From Bactrocera neohumeralis (lineage: Eukaryota; Arthropoda; Insecta; Diptera; Tephritidae), in the NCBI RefSeq assembly GCF_024586455.1, contig NC_065921.1:29013135-29077134 (forward strand): DNA of 64,000 nt, in the 5' to 3' direction. Under the pieces are notes generated by a model, which worked only from the letters and a program-made list of their open reading frames with translations, had not been told where the DNA came from and made no database searches. Below, piece after piece: positions 33,140 through 45,180 of the stretch. The first letter of the stretch is position 1. Each line of letters opens with the position of its first letter. The position numbers were made by a program, and so were the translations under genes.

Positions 33140-33800
33140 CCAGTAGGTTAAGTTAGGTTAGGTTAGGTTAATCTGGTAGGCCAATAAGCCACGCATAGAC
33201 CAGTTGTGGTCCTTTGCGCAACCAGATGGAGTTCAGTTGCTAGGTTCAAGAGGAGTTGTCATCCTTTAAGATACCTGCGCTTCACGCGAATTTTAGCAGA
33301 CTCTGTGACCTCACTATCGATACCTCCCCCAGTGTGTCATACCGTGGTGACTTCAGATGCTTTCAACGTAGTTTTGCCAATGCAGGACAAGTGCACAAGA
33401 CCGGTCAGCCCCATCTTGCGGCGTGTGTCGCCACCAGACAGTGACCAGTGAGTATTCACATCATGTTCCTATAGTCTCTTCTATTCGCCTAGATATGGGA
33501 ATGTTGTGTACTTTCGATCTACATTTTTGTACATGACTTTTGAAGTTTTGCACAAGGTAGCTCGTTCCATCGGGTTTTGATTTCCTTTACCATGCTTATG
33601 TCGAGTTCCTTGTATAGACAATGCATGGGTTTTCCAATGTTGATCACGTTTTCGGATGTTAACCGTACATCATTCTTAGCAATCTCGTCCACTATTTCAT
33701 TTTATTGCTCTCGATGCCTTTGCGGCCTGGCCCCTAGTAGAAGTGAAGCTGCTTGCTTCTGGGAATGCTTTCCACTGCTGTCCTGGCCGCGCTTCTAGTT
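33140..33800 (-). mobile_element. non-LTR retrotransposon 3' fragment with RNase H and TTAGG-like tail
   Basis: On the minus strand, 33790-33540 reads in broken frames as PG(R/H)KGIE(S/G)N(K/E), the C-terminal RNase H signature, then VINIGKPMHCLYKELD. The fragment continues to about 33175 and ends in (TTAACC/CCTAA)n, seen on the plus strand as repeated TTAGG at 33153-33170. It is 5'-truncated and dead, like a typical Jockey-group insertion. Confidence 0.7.
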
Positions 33801-34004
33801 ACTGCCAAGTCCATTTTTGGTTTAACTTTTTTCCATCTTTTTTTTTAACACTTCTGAAAAACATTTTGCTCAAAATTCCAAAAATAGACTTACAGTTTAG
33901 TGGCAAGGCCCACATTTGATTGCAATTACGATCAACGATAAAATATTGTTATTTTGATGTCCTAATGCCGGCCAATTTTGACATACTATGTATGTACGTT
34001 TGTC

Positions 34005-34495
34005 GTTTTTCATTGGGGTAAGCTTTTTACGTGGCGGGTCCCAAACCCAGCGCACAACCCTATGCAGGGGATGTTTCGCCTTCTCACTTTAGCTCACCTT
34101 CGAACGGATGTTCTTAGGCTACTTCCGGATCTTGGTGACCGGAAGTCGTGAGCTGCTTGAGTCATATGTAAAAGAAAGTTTCTGGCCATTGAATGGCGAT
34201 CAGAGACTTGCGTGAACTTCTACACATGACCCCATCCTACCGCTAAAATGTTGTCCGAATGGACGAAAACACTCCAGCTCTGAAAGTATTCGACGCTGTA
34301 CCCGCCGGGGGAAGCAGAGGAAGAGGAAGACCTCCACTCCGTTGGAAGGTCCAAGTGGAGAAGGACCTGGCTTCGCTTGGAATACCAATTGGCGCCACGT
34401 AGCGAAACGAAGAAACGACTGGCGCGCTGTTGTTAATTCGGCTATAATCGCGTAAGCGGTGTCTACACCAATTAAGAAGAAGAAGATGTATGTAC
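34005..34495 (+). mobile_element. RTE-like element, 3' end copy
   Basis: It starts with CATTGGGG and CAAACCCAGCGCACAACCCT and ends with GTAAGCGGTGTCTACACCAA followed by an AAGAAGAAG tail. The final 250 bp match the ends at 4975-5140, 47505-47813 and 56765-57485 (reverse). Compared with the 57-kb copy, about 230 bp is deleted near 34232. Only C-terminal pieces of the ORF remain. Confidence 0.8.
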
Positions 34496-34504
34496 GTAGG
34501 CACT

Positions 34505-35470
34505 GGTTTGGTGGCCAGCATTACAGAATAACTATAATATCAAGAAACTAAATGGAATACAGAGATCAGCCTGTGTAAAGGTTACCGGGTCTATAAAATC
34601 GTGTCCGACTGGTGTGTTAAATATACTCCTATATTATTTGCACATTGACATCTTTAATCGGAAAGCAGCAGCAAGTTCTGCTATAAGAATAAAGGAATTA
34701 GGAGGATTGAACAGGAAAGATTATGAGCATAACACCATCTTGAACCAGCAAAACATAAGTAAATCAGTCCCTTTCAGGTGAGGATTCCCCCAGACGTCAA
34801 TGGAGAAGAGACGAATCCAAAATAGATTCCGGAGTAGGAATGGTGGTATAATACAATGACATTGACATCCCTCTTTCAATCCGCCTACTAAACTCAGTCA
34901 TCAACTTTCAAGTAGAAGTACTAGGTATAGTCAAGGCCTGTGAAGTTCTATTGAATAACTGCGAGAACAAAAAGGAACCATAATCATAGACAGTCAGCCG
35001 ACATTGTTAGCCTTGTCGACTACGAAGCACTTGTCCAACATGGGTATAGTCTCTTGCGCAAACTGCCGGTTTTGCGACATGGAACAGGGAATTACAAAAC
35101 ACTTGATTCTAGATTGCCCAGGAATTTGTAGAAGCAAGCTCAAAGCCATAGGTTACATCTATCTAGCCTTGTCGATACCACAGATAAACTCCAGCGTAGT
35201 CCACCACTGCATTAATGCTTTAAGCTCACTGGCAGGTCAATTCCACTTGTCCATAATTTGGGTTCCCATTCAACGGAATATGTTCGGCAACAAAACAAGA
35301 CGAGTTGGCAAAGCTAGGAGCCTCTTTAGACGAATCCGAGGCGGAGTCACTACCATGCCCGCAAAAGGAGAGCTTTATATGCATTTTGAACAAATAAGTA
35401 GCTCAGAGCAGATGGAACTCTATAACAAGATGCAAGCTAAAAAAACAGATATGGCAAAAATATGACAGAA
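34505..35470 (+). mobile_element. Jockey-type non-LTR retrotransposon C-terminal relic
   Basis: The left part reads LNGIQRSACVKVTGSIKSCP, the region after the RT thumb in Jockey/R1-type elements. The right part (35004-35465) keeps one open frame of 153 residues with CRFCDMEQGITKHLILDCPG, the C-x2-C-x(n)-H-x4-C zinc-knuckle that follows RNase H. The RNase H core between them is broken by stops. Confidence 0.75.
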
Positions 35471-35599
35471 AGAGAACCAAGAACCTACTATTTAGGTCCA
35501 GAAGTAGTATACATACATATGTACTTATACTGATACTGAATACTAACAAGGAAAAATGTTAAGTTTGGCTGCTTCGAAGCTATAATACCAAATAAAAAT

Positions 35600-35710
35600 G
35601 TTTTCCATGCAGGAACGTAATTTTGTTCAATCAATTTGTATGGAAGCTATGTATGTATATCCTATAACGGTTCGAAACTTGAAATATGCTCAGATTTTGG
35701 GATATGAGGT
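35600..35710 (-). repeat. possible fragment of the hairpin-ended element
   Basis: The minus strand carries blocks like CATACAAATTGATTGAACAA and a partly matching CCGTTATAGGATATACATA segment, in the order seen in better copies. Divergence is high, so the assignment is tentative. Confidence 0.35.
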
Positions 35711-36119
35711 CATATGATTCAATGATTCATTAAAAGTGAAAGCATTAAAATTTCAACTGTAGGTACACCTAACCTCAATATTGTTGGAGGCCTTGGGAAG
35801 AATTATAAACACAAAAATATATGGACATATACATATACATACATATAGAAGTAATGTTTGTCTAGAGAGAAGATTAATTTTTATAATAATGATAGTTTCT
35901 TGGGCATTGGCCATACATACATATGTAAATACATATGCTTTTCTAGGCATGAAAAAAGAACTGAAAGAGCGCAGAAAGAGGCTCCCTTAATTCCTGCACA
36001 GTTTCGTATCCAAAAAAATATATTTACTCTTCAAACAAAGGTGCAATATTAATAACGGCCTTTTATACTTCCGTATTCCCCTTATTTTCTGCGAACCCCT
36101 TATACCATACATGCATACA

Positions 36120-36560
36120 TATGTACATAGGTATTTATGTAAATACAAAATTTGAATTCTCAAGTGCCTCTCCCACTATAATACACCTAAGTACTTATAT
36201 ATATACATACATACATACATATGTATGTACAAACGCAAGCACAAACAAGTTCGGAACTCTTGGTGAGGATGAGAGTCACTGCTTGCAACATGCTCACAAA
36301 TCAAGATTGACCACTCTTTTCGCTAAACTTTATGCGCATGCGCTGTGCCAGTAGTTGTGTAAAATCTTTGCGCGTTCGGAACACTTCGTTTGCTCGGGTA
36401 TTTATGAGTGCAGCGTGTGCAAGATCAATCCTTTACGATCGCAAACTATTTTCATACATTTCTTGTGTGCCACATATGTATATACATATTGAGGTATATA
36501 CATACAAGTATGTACATACATACATATATACATATTGTATGTACTTGCAACAAAAATACT
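36120..36560. repeat. ACATACATA/TATGTA microsatellite stretches
   Basis: Runs of ACATACATACATA and TACATATGTA occupy 36118-36130, 36198-36232 and 36476-36544. Between them is non-repetitive sequence with no coding signal that I trust. Confidence 0.7.
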
Positions 36561-36939
36561 ATGTACCTTTTGGCATCGCATCGTACTCCTTGGCAAAGCT
36601 TGCAATAATGTGTTGCACTTACATGTACTTACATACCATATGTTTGTATGTACATCTACAATATATACCAGTTTCTTTGCCTCTGGTTTTCACTTTCTCT
36701 GCAATTCACAATCATTTCTTTGTGCTTCGGTTTTTTTGTGTTTCGTGGTACTTGATTGTGTTGCTTACGGAACTACACCGACTGCATCCCCGACTGCATA
36801 CGACTCAATGTGGACTATGTTTTCTTCATTTCGATGTACTCTCTGAATTATGGTTCCTCAAGTTCTTGCTAATAGCTGTAAAAGTTCAACACCATATCAG
36901 CATTTGCCGAAATTTTGACATTCGCTGCTGATTTTAAGG

Positions 36940-37140
36940 TAGAAAATAGTAGCTCAATAAAGTATAGTTCGCCTGAAGAGCTTTGTCTAACCGTAGGTCT
37001 CACCGATTGTTGATAAATATTAAGTATAATAAATATAAATATTACATAAATATAACCAGAGAATAGTAGCTCAATAAAGCACAGATTGCCTTAAACGCTT
37101 TGCCTAACCATTGACCGCTAAGTTTTATTGTTGATAAACC
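36940..37140 (+). repeat. tandem duplication of ~80 bp, 117-bp offset
   Basis: The block AATAGTAGCTCAATAAAG occurs at 36945 and again at 37062. It is followed in both copies by a related sequence ending in ATTGTTGATAAA. The two copies are about 70 per cent alike by eye. Confidence 0.65.
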
Positions 37141-37222
37141 CCTGCCGTCAAGTCGTTTTGTTTAGATTTGAACTCTAAAAATATTCTGACATCGAAGGAA
37201 ACCAACATGAGTCTCAATAATA

Positions 37223-37489
37223 CTATTTCTTGCTTCTGTTAGCTGTTTTAATTGGCTCCGCTCTGCTTGGAACCGGTTCCATTTTGCCAGCTAATAATTG
37301 CTTGCAAAGTTTTGTTAAATATTCGTCGAAAAATTTCTCAAGAAATCGATTGAACTTAGCTATACCATGCTTTAACGTTAATAGCATTGAAAAATACTCC
37401 AACAAGCTTTTTTCGTTTATATCTAGGTCTTTTACTTCACTTTCGTAAAACAGCTGGGTATTTTCTCTTGATACGTGTATAAAATACAA
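37223..37489 (-). other. 88-codon open frame of unknown origin
   Basis: An uninterrupted frame with a protein-like, hydrophilic composition (ESEVKDLDINEKSLLEYF, then FNRFLEKFFDEYLTKL) is predicted to be mostly helical. I do not recognise it. A second minus frame at 37798-38127 (residues include VDRLPLSLSRIYVTGVDPVV) may belong to the same unit. Both could be remnants of an unrecognised mobile element; no splice or start context argues for a host gene. Confidence 0.25.
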
Positions 37490-38192
37490 TTTTGATGGAG
37501 TTTCTACGATTTTTTGTTGGAGCCTTCAAATTATAAGGTTATCGGCGGATCCTTCACGTTTTAAACCGCTTCTAAAAGTTCGAAAGCACCTAGGAGCACC
37601 TTCATCAAAGTCTAATATACTTCGTCATTTCAGTGTCTTCTGCTACCGGATCTTAATTTCGTCGACGGGATCTACCCAGTGTAGAATCAGTTTTGAAGTC
37701 ACTGCTCTAGAAGGATACCTAAAAATATTGAATTGGTTATAGTAGGTTATTTAACGTTTGTATCTCAGTCTGAGCTAGCTTGAGTCTAACTTTGTCTTTA
37801 AGAGTACATCGAAAATGTATCAAATTTCGAAATTTGTGAATAATGTTCCAGCACGTAACTCAAAAAGTTATCAGTCAGAGCTTTACTTATATTATTTCGT
37901 AGTCCAATTGGTCTCACTGCGTTATTAAAATATGTATATTTCATTTTTAGCCGTTTATTATTTTTGTTGAAGAGATAGAAAACATTCCTTAAATAATTTT
38001 GAGTAATCCTGATGAGTCTACAGTCTCCTCTTGGCAGATCAACAACAGGGTCCACTCCGGTAACGTAGATCCGACTAAGTGAGAGTGGCAGTCTATCGAC
38101 CATCAACTTCTGTCCCCCGCCAGTCACGGCTACCGAAACTCCTATACATTGAAAGCATTAACAAAGGTTTCGAATTGTTAATTTCGCCTTAA

Positions 38193-38410
38193 GGGCCGTT
38201 TTCTAAATTTCTTGTTAGCAGCCATCTGTCAGTTAAGTTCCGGTTAAAAAAGGTGCTTTATCGAAAGCAGGAGTGTTGGTTAAGTTCTGGTTAAATTTGT
38301 CAGTTAAATTCTGGTTAAAAGAGGTTCTTTACCAGAAAAAAGGAGTCTTGGTTAACTTAACCGGGAGTTAACTAACAGTTGGCTGCTAACCACACATTGA
38401 GAAAACGGCC
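38193..38410. mobile_element. 218-bp MITE with ~45-bp inverted repeats and TTAA target sites
   Basis: The left end, GGGCCGTTTTCTAAATTTC followed by GTTAGCAGCCATCTGTCAGT, is matched inversely by the right end, AACAGTTGGCTGCTAAC followed by TTGAGAAAACGGCC. TTAA flanks both ends (38189-38192 and 38411-38414). The interior has repeated GGTTAA(G/A)TTC(T/C)GGTTAAA blocks and no reading frame. TTAA duplication suggests mobilisation by a piggyBac-type transposase. Confidence 0.85.
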
Positions 38411-38879
38411 TTAAGAAACTTTAACGGAATTTTCTGGTAGCACTGTTTGGTAATTAACCGGTTATTTAACCGATAGGTGGTTTGCGGGGCGTTTACGAAT
38501 GTAAGTAGCTTCTGGTTTCTTTTTTCAGGTCTCTTTTTGTCAATATGGAAGGCATGCCTTCCATAAATTAGGGTTCATTACTTTTTCAGGTTATTAGTTC
38601 ATAATAAATTAGCTTATAATAAAATAAATATGTATATTTTTAGACCCATACATACAATATGGATATGTAAGTATCTTTGGAAGTATTCGTAAAACATAAC
38701 AGTTATTTAATTACCATTATGATATTCAATTTGACCCAAAAGCGTTGATATGCAGTCAATGCCGGAGTAGTGCTCCAAAGTGCAATCAAATTCGCCCTAC
38801 AGATGTCTGTTATTGTTGTTTGTATGCCAGTGCTTATACGCTTAACGTCTGCTTACTCGGTTTAAACCCCTTTCAATAC

Positions 38880-39030
38880 ATACAAACATACCCACATATA
38901 CATACATATATACCCATCCATACATCATTCGCCATTTCCCACTTTGTTGGCTCCCTTCCCCTTAACCTTCTATTTGCCATTTCCATTTCTAAAGTAGATA
39001 CGCACATCCATACATAAATATGTACATATG
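38880..39030. repeat. CATA microsatellite flanks
   Basis: Runs of ACATACATA/CCATACAT lie at 38879-38925 and 39009-39030. The sequence between them is non-repetitive. Confidence 0.6.
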
Positions 39031-39239
39031 TATGTGTTTGTTATTGTATTAGTGGCTGCCGCTGTTCCAATTACGGCAGAATTCTTCCGCGCTCGCTGCG
39101 TAAAGTATTTTGTTGTGTACGAGTACATGAAGCCAGTCGTCGTCATCACACATGCATCTGCTGCGCCTTTTTGGTGGAGTAGCACTGACTGTTGTTGCTA
39201 TTTATTTTTGTTTAAACATTTTATTTCGGTTGCTTTTAG

Positions 39240-39320
39240 CTTCGTTTATGCCGCTGCCACTGCCACTGTGCCGATGCCGGTTGCCGTTGCCGTTGCCGGG
39301 GCTATCGCCGTTCCAGTTCA
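39240..39320. repeat. GC-rich TTGCCG/GCCACTGCC hexamer run
   Basis: Imperfect 6-mers of the type GCCACT and TTGCCG run for about 70 bp in otherwise AT-rich DNA. Frames through it are open on both strands but show no recognisable domain. Confidence 0.5.
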
Positions 39321-39454
39321 TTGATGATGACAACCATTTAGGCTTTATGCGTGCATCAGGCGAAAAGGCAACAACAAAAAGTACAAAAAATTCGAAAAGA
39401 AATTGAGAAAAAAAGGCAGCGCTTGCACAATCCCCTCAAAATAGTACAAAAATA

Positions 39455-39600
39455 CAAATACATATGTATGTATGTATGTATGTATACCCGTATCTATACA
39501 TATATGTATATGTATGTATGTGTTTATATATTTGTATATACATTGGTAAAAACAAATTTTGTAAAACCTATGTTGTACATATGTATGTATATAAAAATGT
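39455..39600. repeat. TATG microsatellite
   Basis: An uninterrupted (TATG) run at 39462-39484 is followed by further TATATGTATG words to about 39540 and another at 39578-39592. Confidence 0.8.
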
Positions 39601-40009
39601 ACTATGCACATACGCACTATCACATTTTTAGCAGTTGGTATTAATAATATGACTGTGGCTGTTTGTTTCAGCTTTTGGAATTATCTCAATTTTTTTACTT
39701 TTTGTTTCTCTTTTTCCGTTTTAAGGTGTTTTTATTTGGCACTTTTTCATTAAGTTTTCGGGTGGGATATTTCGTTGTTGTTGTTTTTGTTGGTGCGCAG
39801 CTCTGAATGTTCGCGTATTCATTGCAGCTTCTATGCGCACGTACGCCCCAGCAGCGTATGTAAATTTATTTGTTTGTTTGTATGTGTGTGTATAGAGAAC
39901 TTTTTTGGCTCACTTTTCGCAAGTGAGTTTGCAGTGAGTTTTTACAGTTGAATCTGCATAAATGCAGCTCGCATTCTAGAAACCTGTTTTTATACCTTGC
40001 ACAGGATGT

Positions 40010-40550
40010 CTTGGGTTAGCCACGAAGTTTGTAACACACTTTTTTTATGGTATCCGACGATAAAAAAATATACATACATACATATGTCCTATATAAATGA
40101 TCAGCATGACGAGCTAAACCGATTGCTTGCTCCTTTAGCCACATCAGTTTGTTTCTCTGTCCGTCGGTTTGTATATACGGAAACTAGAACCTCACTTTTT
40201 GAGATATCAATAGGAAATTTTGCACACATTCTTTTATCTCCAAGAAGTTCCTCGTTTGTCAGAACCCTCCAATATCGGATCACTATAGCATATAGCTGAC
40301 ATATAAACTGAACGATAAAAATCAAGTTCTTGTATGAAAAGCATCTTTGTTGGACGAGATATTTCCACGAAATTTGGCATGGATTGTTCTCTAAGATATG
40401 ATCAACGAATAAACTGTTCAGATCGAACCACAATAGCTTATGGCTACCATATTAACTGATAGATCAAAATCGAGTTCTGGTATGAAAACTTTTTTTATTT
40501 GTGAAGGGTATTATAGACTCGATGCAACCGAAGTTAATGTTTTTCTTGTT
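40010..40550 (+). repeat. hairpin-ended dispersed element
   Basis: The copy begins near GCCACGAAGTTTGTAACACA and continues through GAGATATCAATAGGAAATTT and CGGATCACTATAGCATATAG. It ends with GAAGGGTATTATAGACTCGA then TGCAACCGAAGTTAATG. It shares order and orientation of blocks with the copies at 45.7, 48.3 and 50.8 kb. Confidence 0.8.
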
Positions 40551-40599
40551 CCAGCCTAAAACAGTTTGTATTTTACTCTTTACTTCATTTAAGCTCCAG

Positions 40600-41560
40600 C
40601 TAAATATCAATGAGAGTTCTCTATGCACTCAAAAGTGCCAAGCTCAGAGGGTGTGCCGATACACTGGTATCTCTAGTATAAATTCGCGTGGGTGATTCCT
40701 TTGAATAAAGCTTCGATTCGAAGGGATGTCACTGAGATTGCATAAAAAAACTAGTTCCCTTACATATCTGAGAAGAGAAGGAATTCCAAGTTTACCCCCA
40801 ATCAATTAGGTGAAGCTGAAAACAAAGCATCTGTTGATACTGTGAACGAAATCGCAGACAGATTCTGTTTGAGCCCTATAGTGATGGGACGCATTTATGC
40901 GAAAAAATTGCTGTCTAACTGACCTGAAGAGTGTGAAAAATGGTAATACTTAGTCGAACAATACCGAATTCTAAATATAAAAGTGCACTTTCTTTGAACC
41001 GAGAGTGAATGGATAGCTTCCCTAGGATAGACTCGGAACAAGTGTTACTAGATTGGAGGAAGGTGGCCGAAATATTCTTATCTCTAGGAGAAAATCTGGG
41101 GGCCATTCCTTTGATCAAAGCTTCGATCCAATTAATTATCACTGTAATTTTCGGAAAGGGGAGAAATCCCAAAGAGCCCGGAAATTAAACATCTGTTATC
41201 AACATGAGAAACAGCAGACGAAATAATGATGAATTCTGCTGGAGTTCTATAGGGAGCAGTATGTGACACTTTTATCAAAAAAGCTTAATCTCTAACTCTT
41301 GTAATAACCGGAAGAGTGCTAAAGAATTATATAATTACTCAAACAATATCGGATTCTGGATATAAAAGTGCACTTTTGTCGAATCAACTGTGAAGGGGAA
41401 GCTTTCCTTGGATAGACCAAGAACCCGTTGTACTATAATAAATAAAAAAGACGGAGTTAGCGTTCAAATTATTCATTGATCTTACGAAAGGGAACATTTC
41501 AACTTTTAAATCAAAGAAAATTGTAAGTCCTTACCGGAGTTTTCTAGAAAAAATAAGAGT
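40600..41560 (+). repeat. degenerate tandem repeat with ~390-410-bp period
   Basis: The words ATTCCTTTGA(A/T)(T/C)AAAGCTTCGAT at about 40694 and 41104, and ATATAAAAGTGCACTTT at about 40975 and 41360, recur in the same order with similar intervening sequence (GAACGAAATCGCAGAC versus GAAACAGCAGACGAAAT). Two copies and part of a third are visible. No coding potential is apparent. Confidence 0.65.
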
Positions 41561-41889
41561 ATATTGAATAGCGTACTATTAAGGTGGAATTTTGAGTATT
41601 TAATTGGAGAACTATGTTGTATGTAAGGTCCAGAACATCGATTGAATACTTCAGCTGTTGTACGTAAAAAAGAGACTCTTCACATTTTCGTCGACTTTAG
41701 TGAACTGAAGACGATTCAAATTTTTTGGCGCTTAGGATTGTCATCATCACTTGCCTTGTAAAACTCCATAGAACTATTGAAGTAAACTCAATAAAGTGTG
41801 ATTCATTTTCGGTTTCCATACTTTTTGAAAGAAAAAATATAGAAACTTCAAATTTAATAGGGAATTTTTATTATCATTCGAATGAACAT

Positions 41890-42480
41890 TCTTTGTCATT
41901 TATTTTTTGAAGGTTATCTGCTTCAAATGTTGGATGCAGCTACGTCTCAGATGGTCCACGCTACGTTGAGTCCAAGTTTTGAAAACTCGTTCGAGCATTT
42001 CGACTGGTAACTGGCGAATGGCATGCGTGTACTTCAACGCCTGAATCGAAACCCCACAGGAAAAGTCTAACGGTATGATATCACATGATCTTGATGGCCA
42101 ATCGACCGGTCCGAAACGTGAAATTATCTGATCACCGAAGTGTTCTCCCAATAAATCCATTGATTGATGCGATTTGTGGGAAGTGGCGGCGTCTTGTTGA
42201 AATCAAATGTCGCCGAGATCACGAGCTTCAATTTCAGGCATCAAATAGTCGGTTATCATGGCGCGATAACGGACGCCATTAACGGTTACGTTTCCACCGG
42301 CATTATTTTTGAAGAAATATGGAAAGAAGATTCCACCGGCCCACAATCGCCGAACAAAATTTGGCTGGAAAACGTCGGATCTTCTCGATCTAAAATGCGC
42401 CAAGCCATTCCATACGTCAGTCCGATAGGTTCTGTAATTTAATTGAGCTTTATGTGAGCCGTATTTCACACACTATTTAT
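41890..42480 (-). mobile_element. IS630/mariner-superfamily transposase relic, copy A
   Basis: The minus strand encodes VNGVRYRAMITDYLMPEIEA, then a W-F-Q-Q-D-like box and FGPVDWPSRSCDIIPLDFSC, ending MLERVFKTWTQR and then HLRRSCIQHLKQI. This matches the catalytic C-terminal half of a Tc1/mariner relative whose third acidic residue lies in (C/S)D(L/I)TPLDFFLWG. Two related copies lie at 55.2 kb and 60.2 kb. Confidence 0.82.
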
Positions 42481-44430
42481 GAGTGATGTCATCTACTTTC
42501 TTTTTTTTTAACGGTACTTGAACACATAACATGAAATTTTTGAGTTAAAAGAGCTAAGAAAAAAGAGCTTTAATTTGAGTATTTTGCACAAATTAAAGTT
42601 GGATGTTGGGAGTAGCTTTTAATTACAGTTTAGGCCAACTTGAGAAGAATTATTAAAAAAATTGCAATTTTGATCCGAGAAACGCTCATAAAAACGTTCA
42701 ATGCTGCTTTTCTCTTTTCTCACATTTTACACAAATGTACATTGGACATACTTAAGTTGTTTGCTGTTGGACCCCATGTGAAAACAAAGTTATGCTTCCC
42801 TTAAAAAAGAGCTTTCATTCACCACTCTTAAGGTATTTTCATCTTTGTACAAATCTTCAGTTTTATTTTATTTTTTTGTATTCATACCAAAGTAATCGTT
42901 TTATTTTCTTTACTTTTAAGAACCTCATCGGTATTTATTTATTTTACTTCTCTTTTATTTGATGTTGTTGCATTTGTTTGCTTTTCACTCTCAATTTATC
43001 ATTTGGCTTGGTTTTCATTTCATGTTCTTTTTTGTTGGTATTTTTTTGTTTTTGTATTTTTTTTTTTTTTTTTTGTTTTTGTATTTTTTGTTTGTTTTTT
43101 GTATTTTTTGTGTTTTATTTCTACTTTTTTGTGCTTCCTCTCGCCTGCGCTTTATTTTGATTAAATTTATGGTGACTTCAGCGCCCAGCTTGTTGGCCAT
43201 ATTTAAGCTTACCATGTGTTCTTGTAACTGTTTATTTTTCTTTTGGTATTAATTGCTGCATCAACGGCATTTTGTTTACATAAGCGATGCAAACGCCCAC
43301 AAATGCTCATATGTATGTATGTACATATATATTTATGTATGCATGTACATATGCATGAATGTGTATGCACATAAGTACATAATTTTCCGTTAATCACCCG
43401 CATTGACCTTTTGCCATGCCTCTTTAAGCTGACAAAGCGCATATTGTAATTGTACTCTCATTACCGTTAACCAAAAATATACAAAATGCTCGTCGAATTT
43501 TCCCATAACCTCAATCTCATTAAAAATTTATTTATCGAAGTAATTATTCGAAACAAATATGCTGCTGTTTATTCGAGTGCTTAAAATTATGTGAATTATA
43601 TTTGGAAAATATTCTAAAAAATTAATTATTGTTTACTATATACTCATTCATTTACTATGTACTTGTGTACATATGTATGTACTGACCCACATACTTTCGG
43701 CTTTCAGTTGATTTTTTGCTTTTTAAAGGTGATTAACCCACACTCAAAGATAAGATACTCCAAGCGTTTAATTTCATTTATGCGTTTCTGAAAACGTGAT
43801 AAACAAAGTTGTCCAATTTCATTTGTTCATTTGTATTTCTATTATTTATTTATTTATTTTCCTCACCCAATTAGTTCACAATCAAAAAGTTGCCTATTAT
43901 TTTTTTTCATTTTATGGAAATTAATTTTCACTTTTTCCTTTCATCGTTTACGCTTCGTTTCCACTGTAGCAGCGCTTAACCCCCTTAACAGTAAATGAAA
44001 ACGCGCATATCTTTGCTCTAGGTTGGTTAGCAAGTTCCGCTGCATAACATTTTCATACGAAATAATCCAATTGGAATTCGTTAAATTGAATTGATAACCA
44101 GAAATTGATAACAAACACGCTTCACGTGGCAGTTACTATGTGCATGTGTGCGTTTATGTATTCGTAGCGTCATCGACTAACGAGTTGCGCAATCCAAGTA
44201 TGTTAGTTAGCGGCTAACTTATCTTAAATTGGTCGTAAAGTTTCTTTCTTCTTTTTCTTAATTTTTTTTATTTTTGACACTAGAGGATCCAGTTGCTTAT
44301 ATAGCCTAAGTTCCCAAGCATAATCCTATGAAAATCAGTTGTTAAAGGAAATATTTGACTCACTCGTCGAGTCTTCGACAAGCAAGTGCAATTTTGTGTA
44401 TACATTGTGACAATAAATTACCCGGAAGTT
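42481..44430. other. gene-free stretch with T-rich and CATA tracts
   Basis: No coding exon or transposon was recognised. It includes a very T-rich tract at about 43010-43130 and TATGTA microsatellite at 43310-43370. The remaining sequence is AT-rich and non-repetitive, as expected for a long intron or intergenic DNA. Confidence 0.5.
43010..43130. repeat. T-rich low-complexity tract
   Basis: Almost pure T with G and GTAT interruptions (TTTTTGTATTTTTTGTTTG type). Open frames through it are artefacts of composition. Confidence 0.85.
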
Positions 44431-44439
44431 GTAATTAAA

Positions 44440-45180
44440 ACGCAAAATATCAATATTCATATCATCAATATTGATTTTGTCGAAGTAATCCCCACCAGAT
44501 GTAATACACTTATTCTAATGATTTTTCCAGTTCTGGAAATACCCTTCATAAGCACTTTTTGGGATGGCTTCAGCACCTTCAGCGGATTTTTTTTATCTCT
44601 TTGATCGACTGAAAACGGGTTCCATGGAGCGGCAATTTCAGTTTGGGGAACCAAAAAATTACCAGCAGCCAAATCTGGCGAATATGGTGGTTGATTGATC
44701 GTATTCATTGCGTTTTTGGCTTTAAGTTCGGTCATAATCGTGACTCAATGTGCTGGTCCATTGTCACCGTGTAAAATGCATGAATTGTTTTTCGAAAATT
44801 CCGGCCGTTTTCGACGGATATACTCATGCAAACATCAATACGGTCAATTAGAACACCTTATTGACTGTCTGTCCCTCCGCAACAAATTCATGCTGGAAAA
44901 GGAATGAGCATCACCTCGATTTTTGAGCGGCTTGAGCGTGGTTTTTTTAGTTTCGGCTCGTTTTTCCCTACATTCCGATGATTTTGACTTTTTTGCATGT
45001 CAAACTCATGGACCCATGTCTCATAACATTATAATGCTATCCATGAATGTGGGATCGGAATTCGCTCGATCAAGCATGTCCAAAGAGATCTGTTTACGAT
45101 ACTCTTTTTGAAAAAAAGTCAAAGTTAGTCGGTTTTTGAGGGTTCTAGACTGACTAGTCTTTCGCTTCGACTTCAGATCA
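44440..45180 (-). mobile_element. mariner transposase relic
   Basis: On the minus strand, 45160-44740 reads in broken frames as a (D/L)DETWVYEFD box with the first catalytic Asp, then PKLKKPRSSRSKIEVMLI and GQTVNK. From 44710 it reads QPPYSPDLAAGNFL, the third catalytic region. The final Asp of SPDLAP(C/A)D is replaced (GN), and several frameshifts are present, so it is inactive. Confidence 0.82.

Noticed and set aside
36332..36931. 199-codon open frame
   Set aside because: It runs through CATA/TATG microsatellites, is rich in Tyr-Ile-His from that repeat, and has no domain or splice context.
42959..43252. Phe-rich 97-codon frame
   Set aside because: It is produced by the T-rich low-complexity tract.
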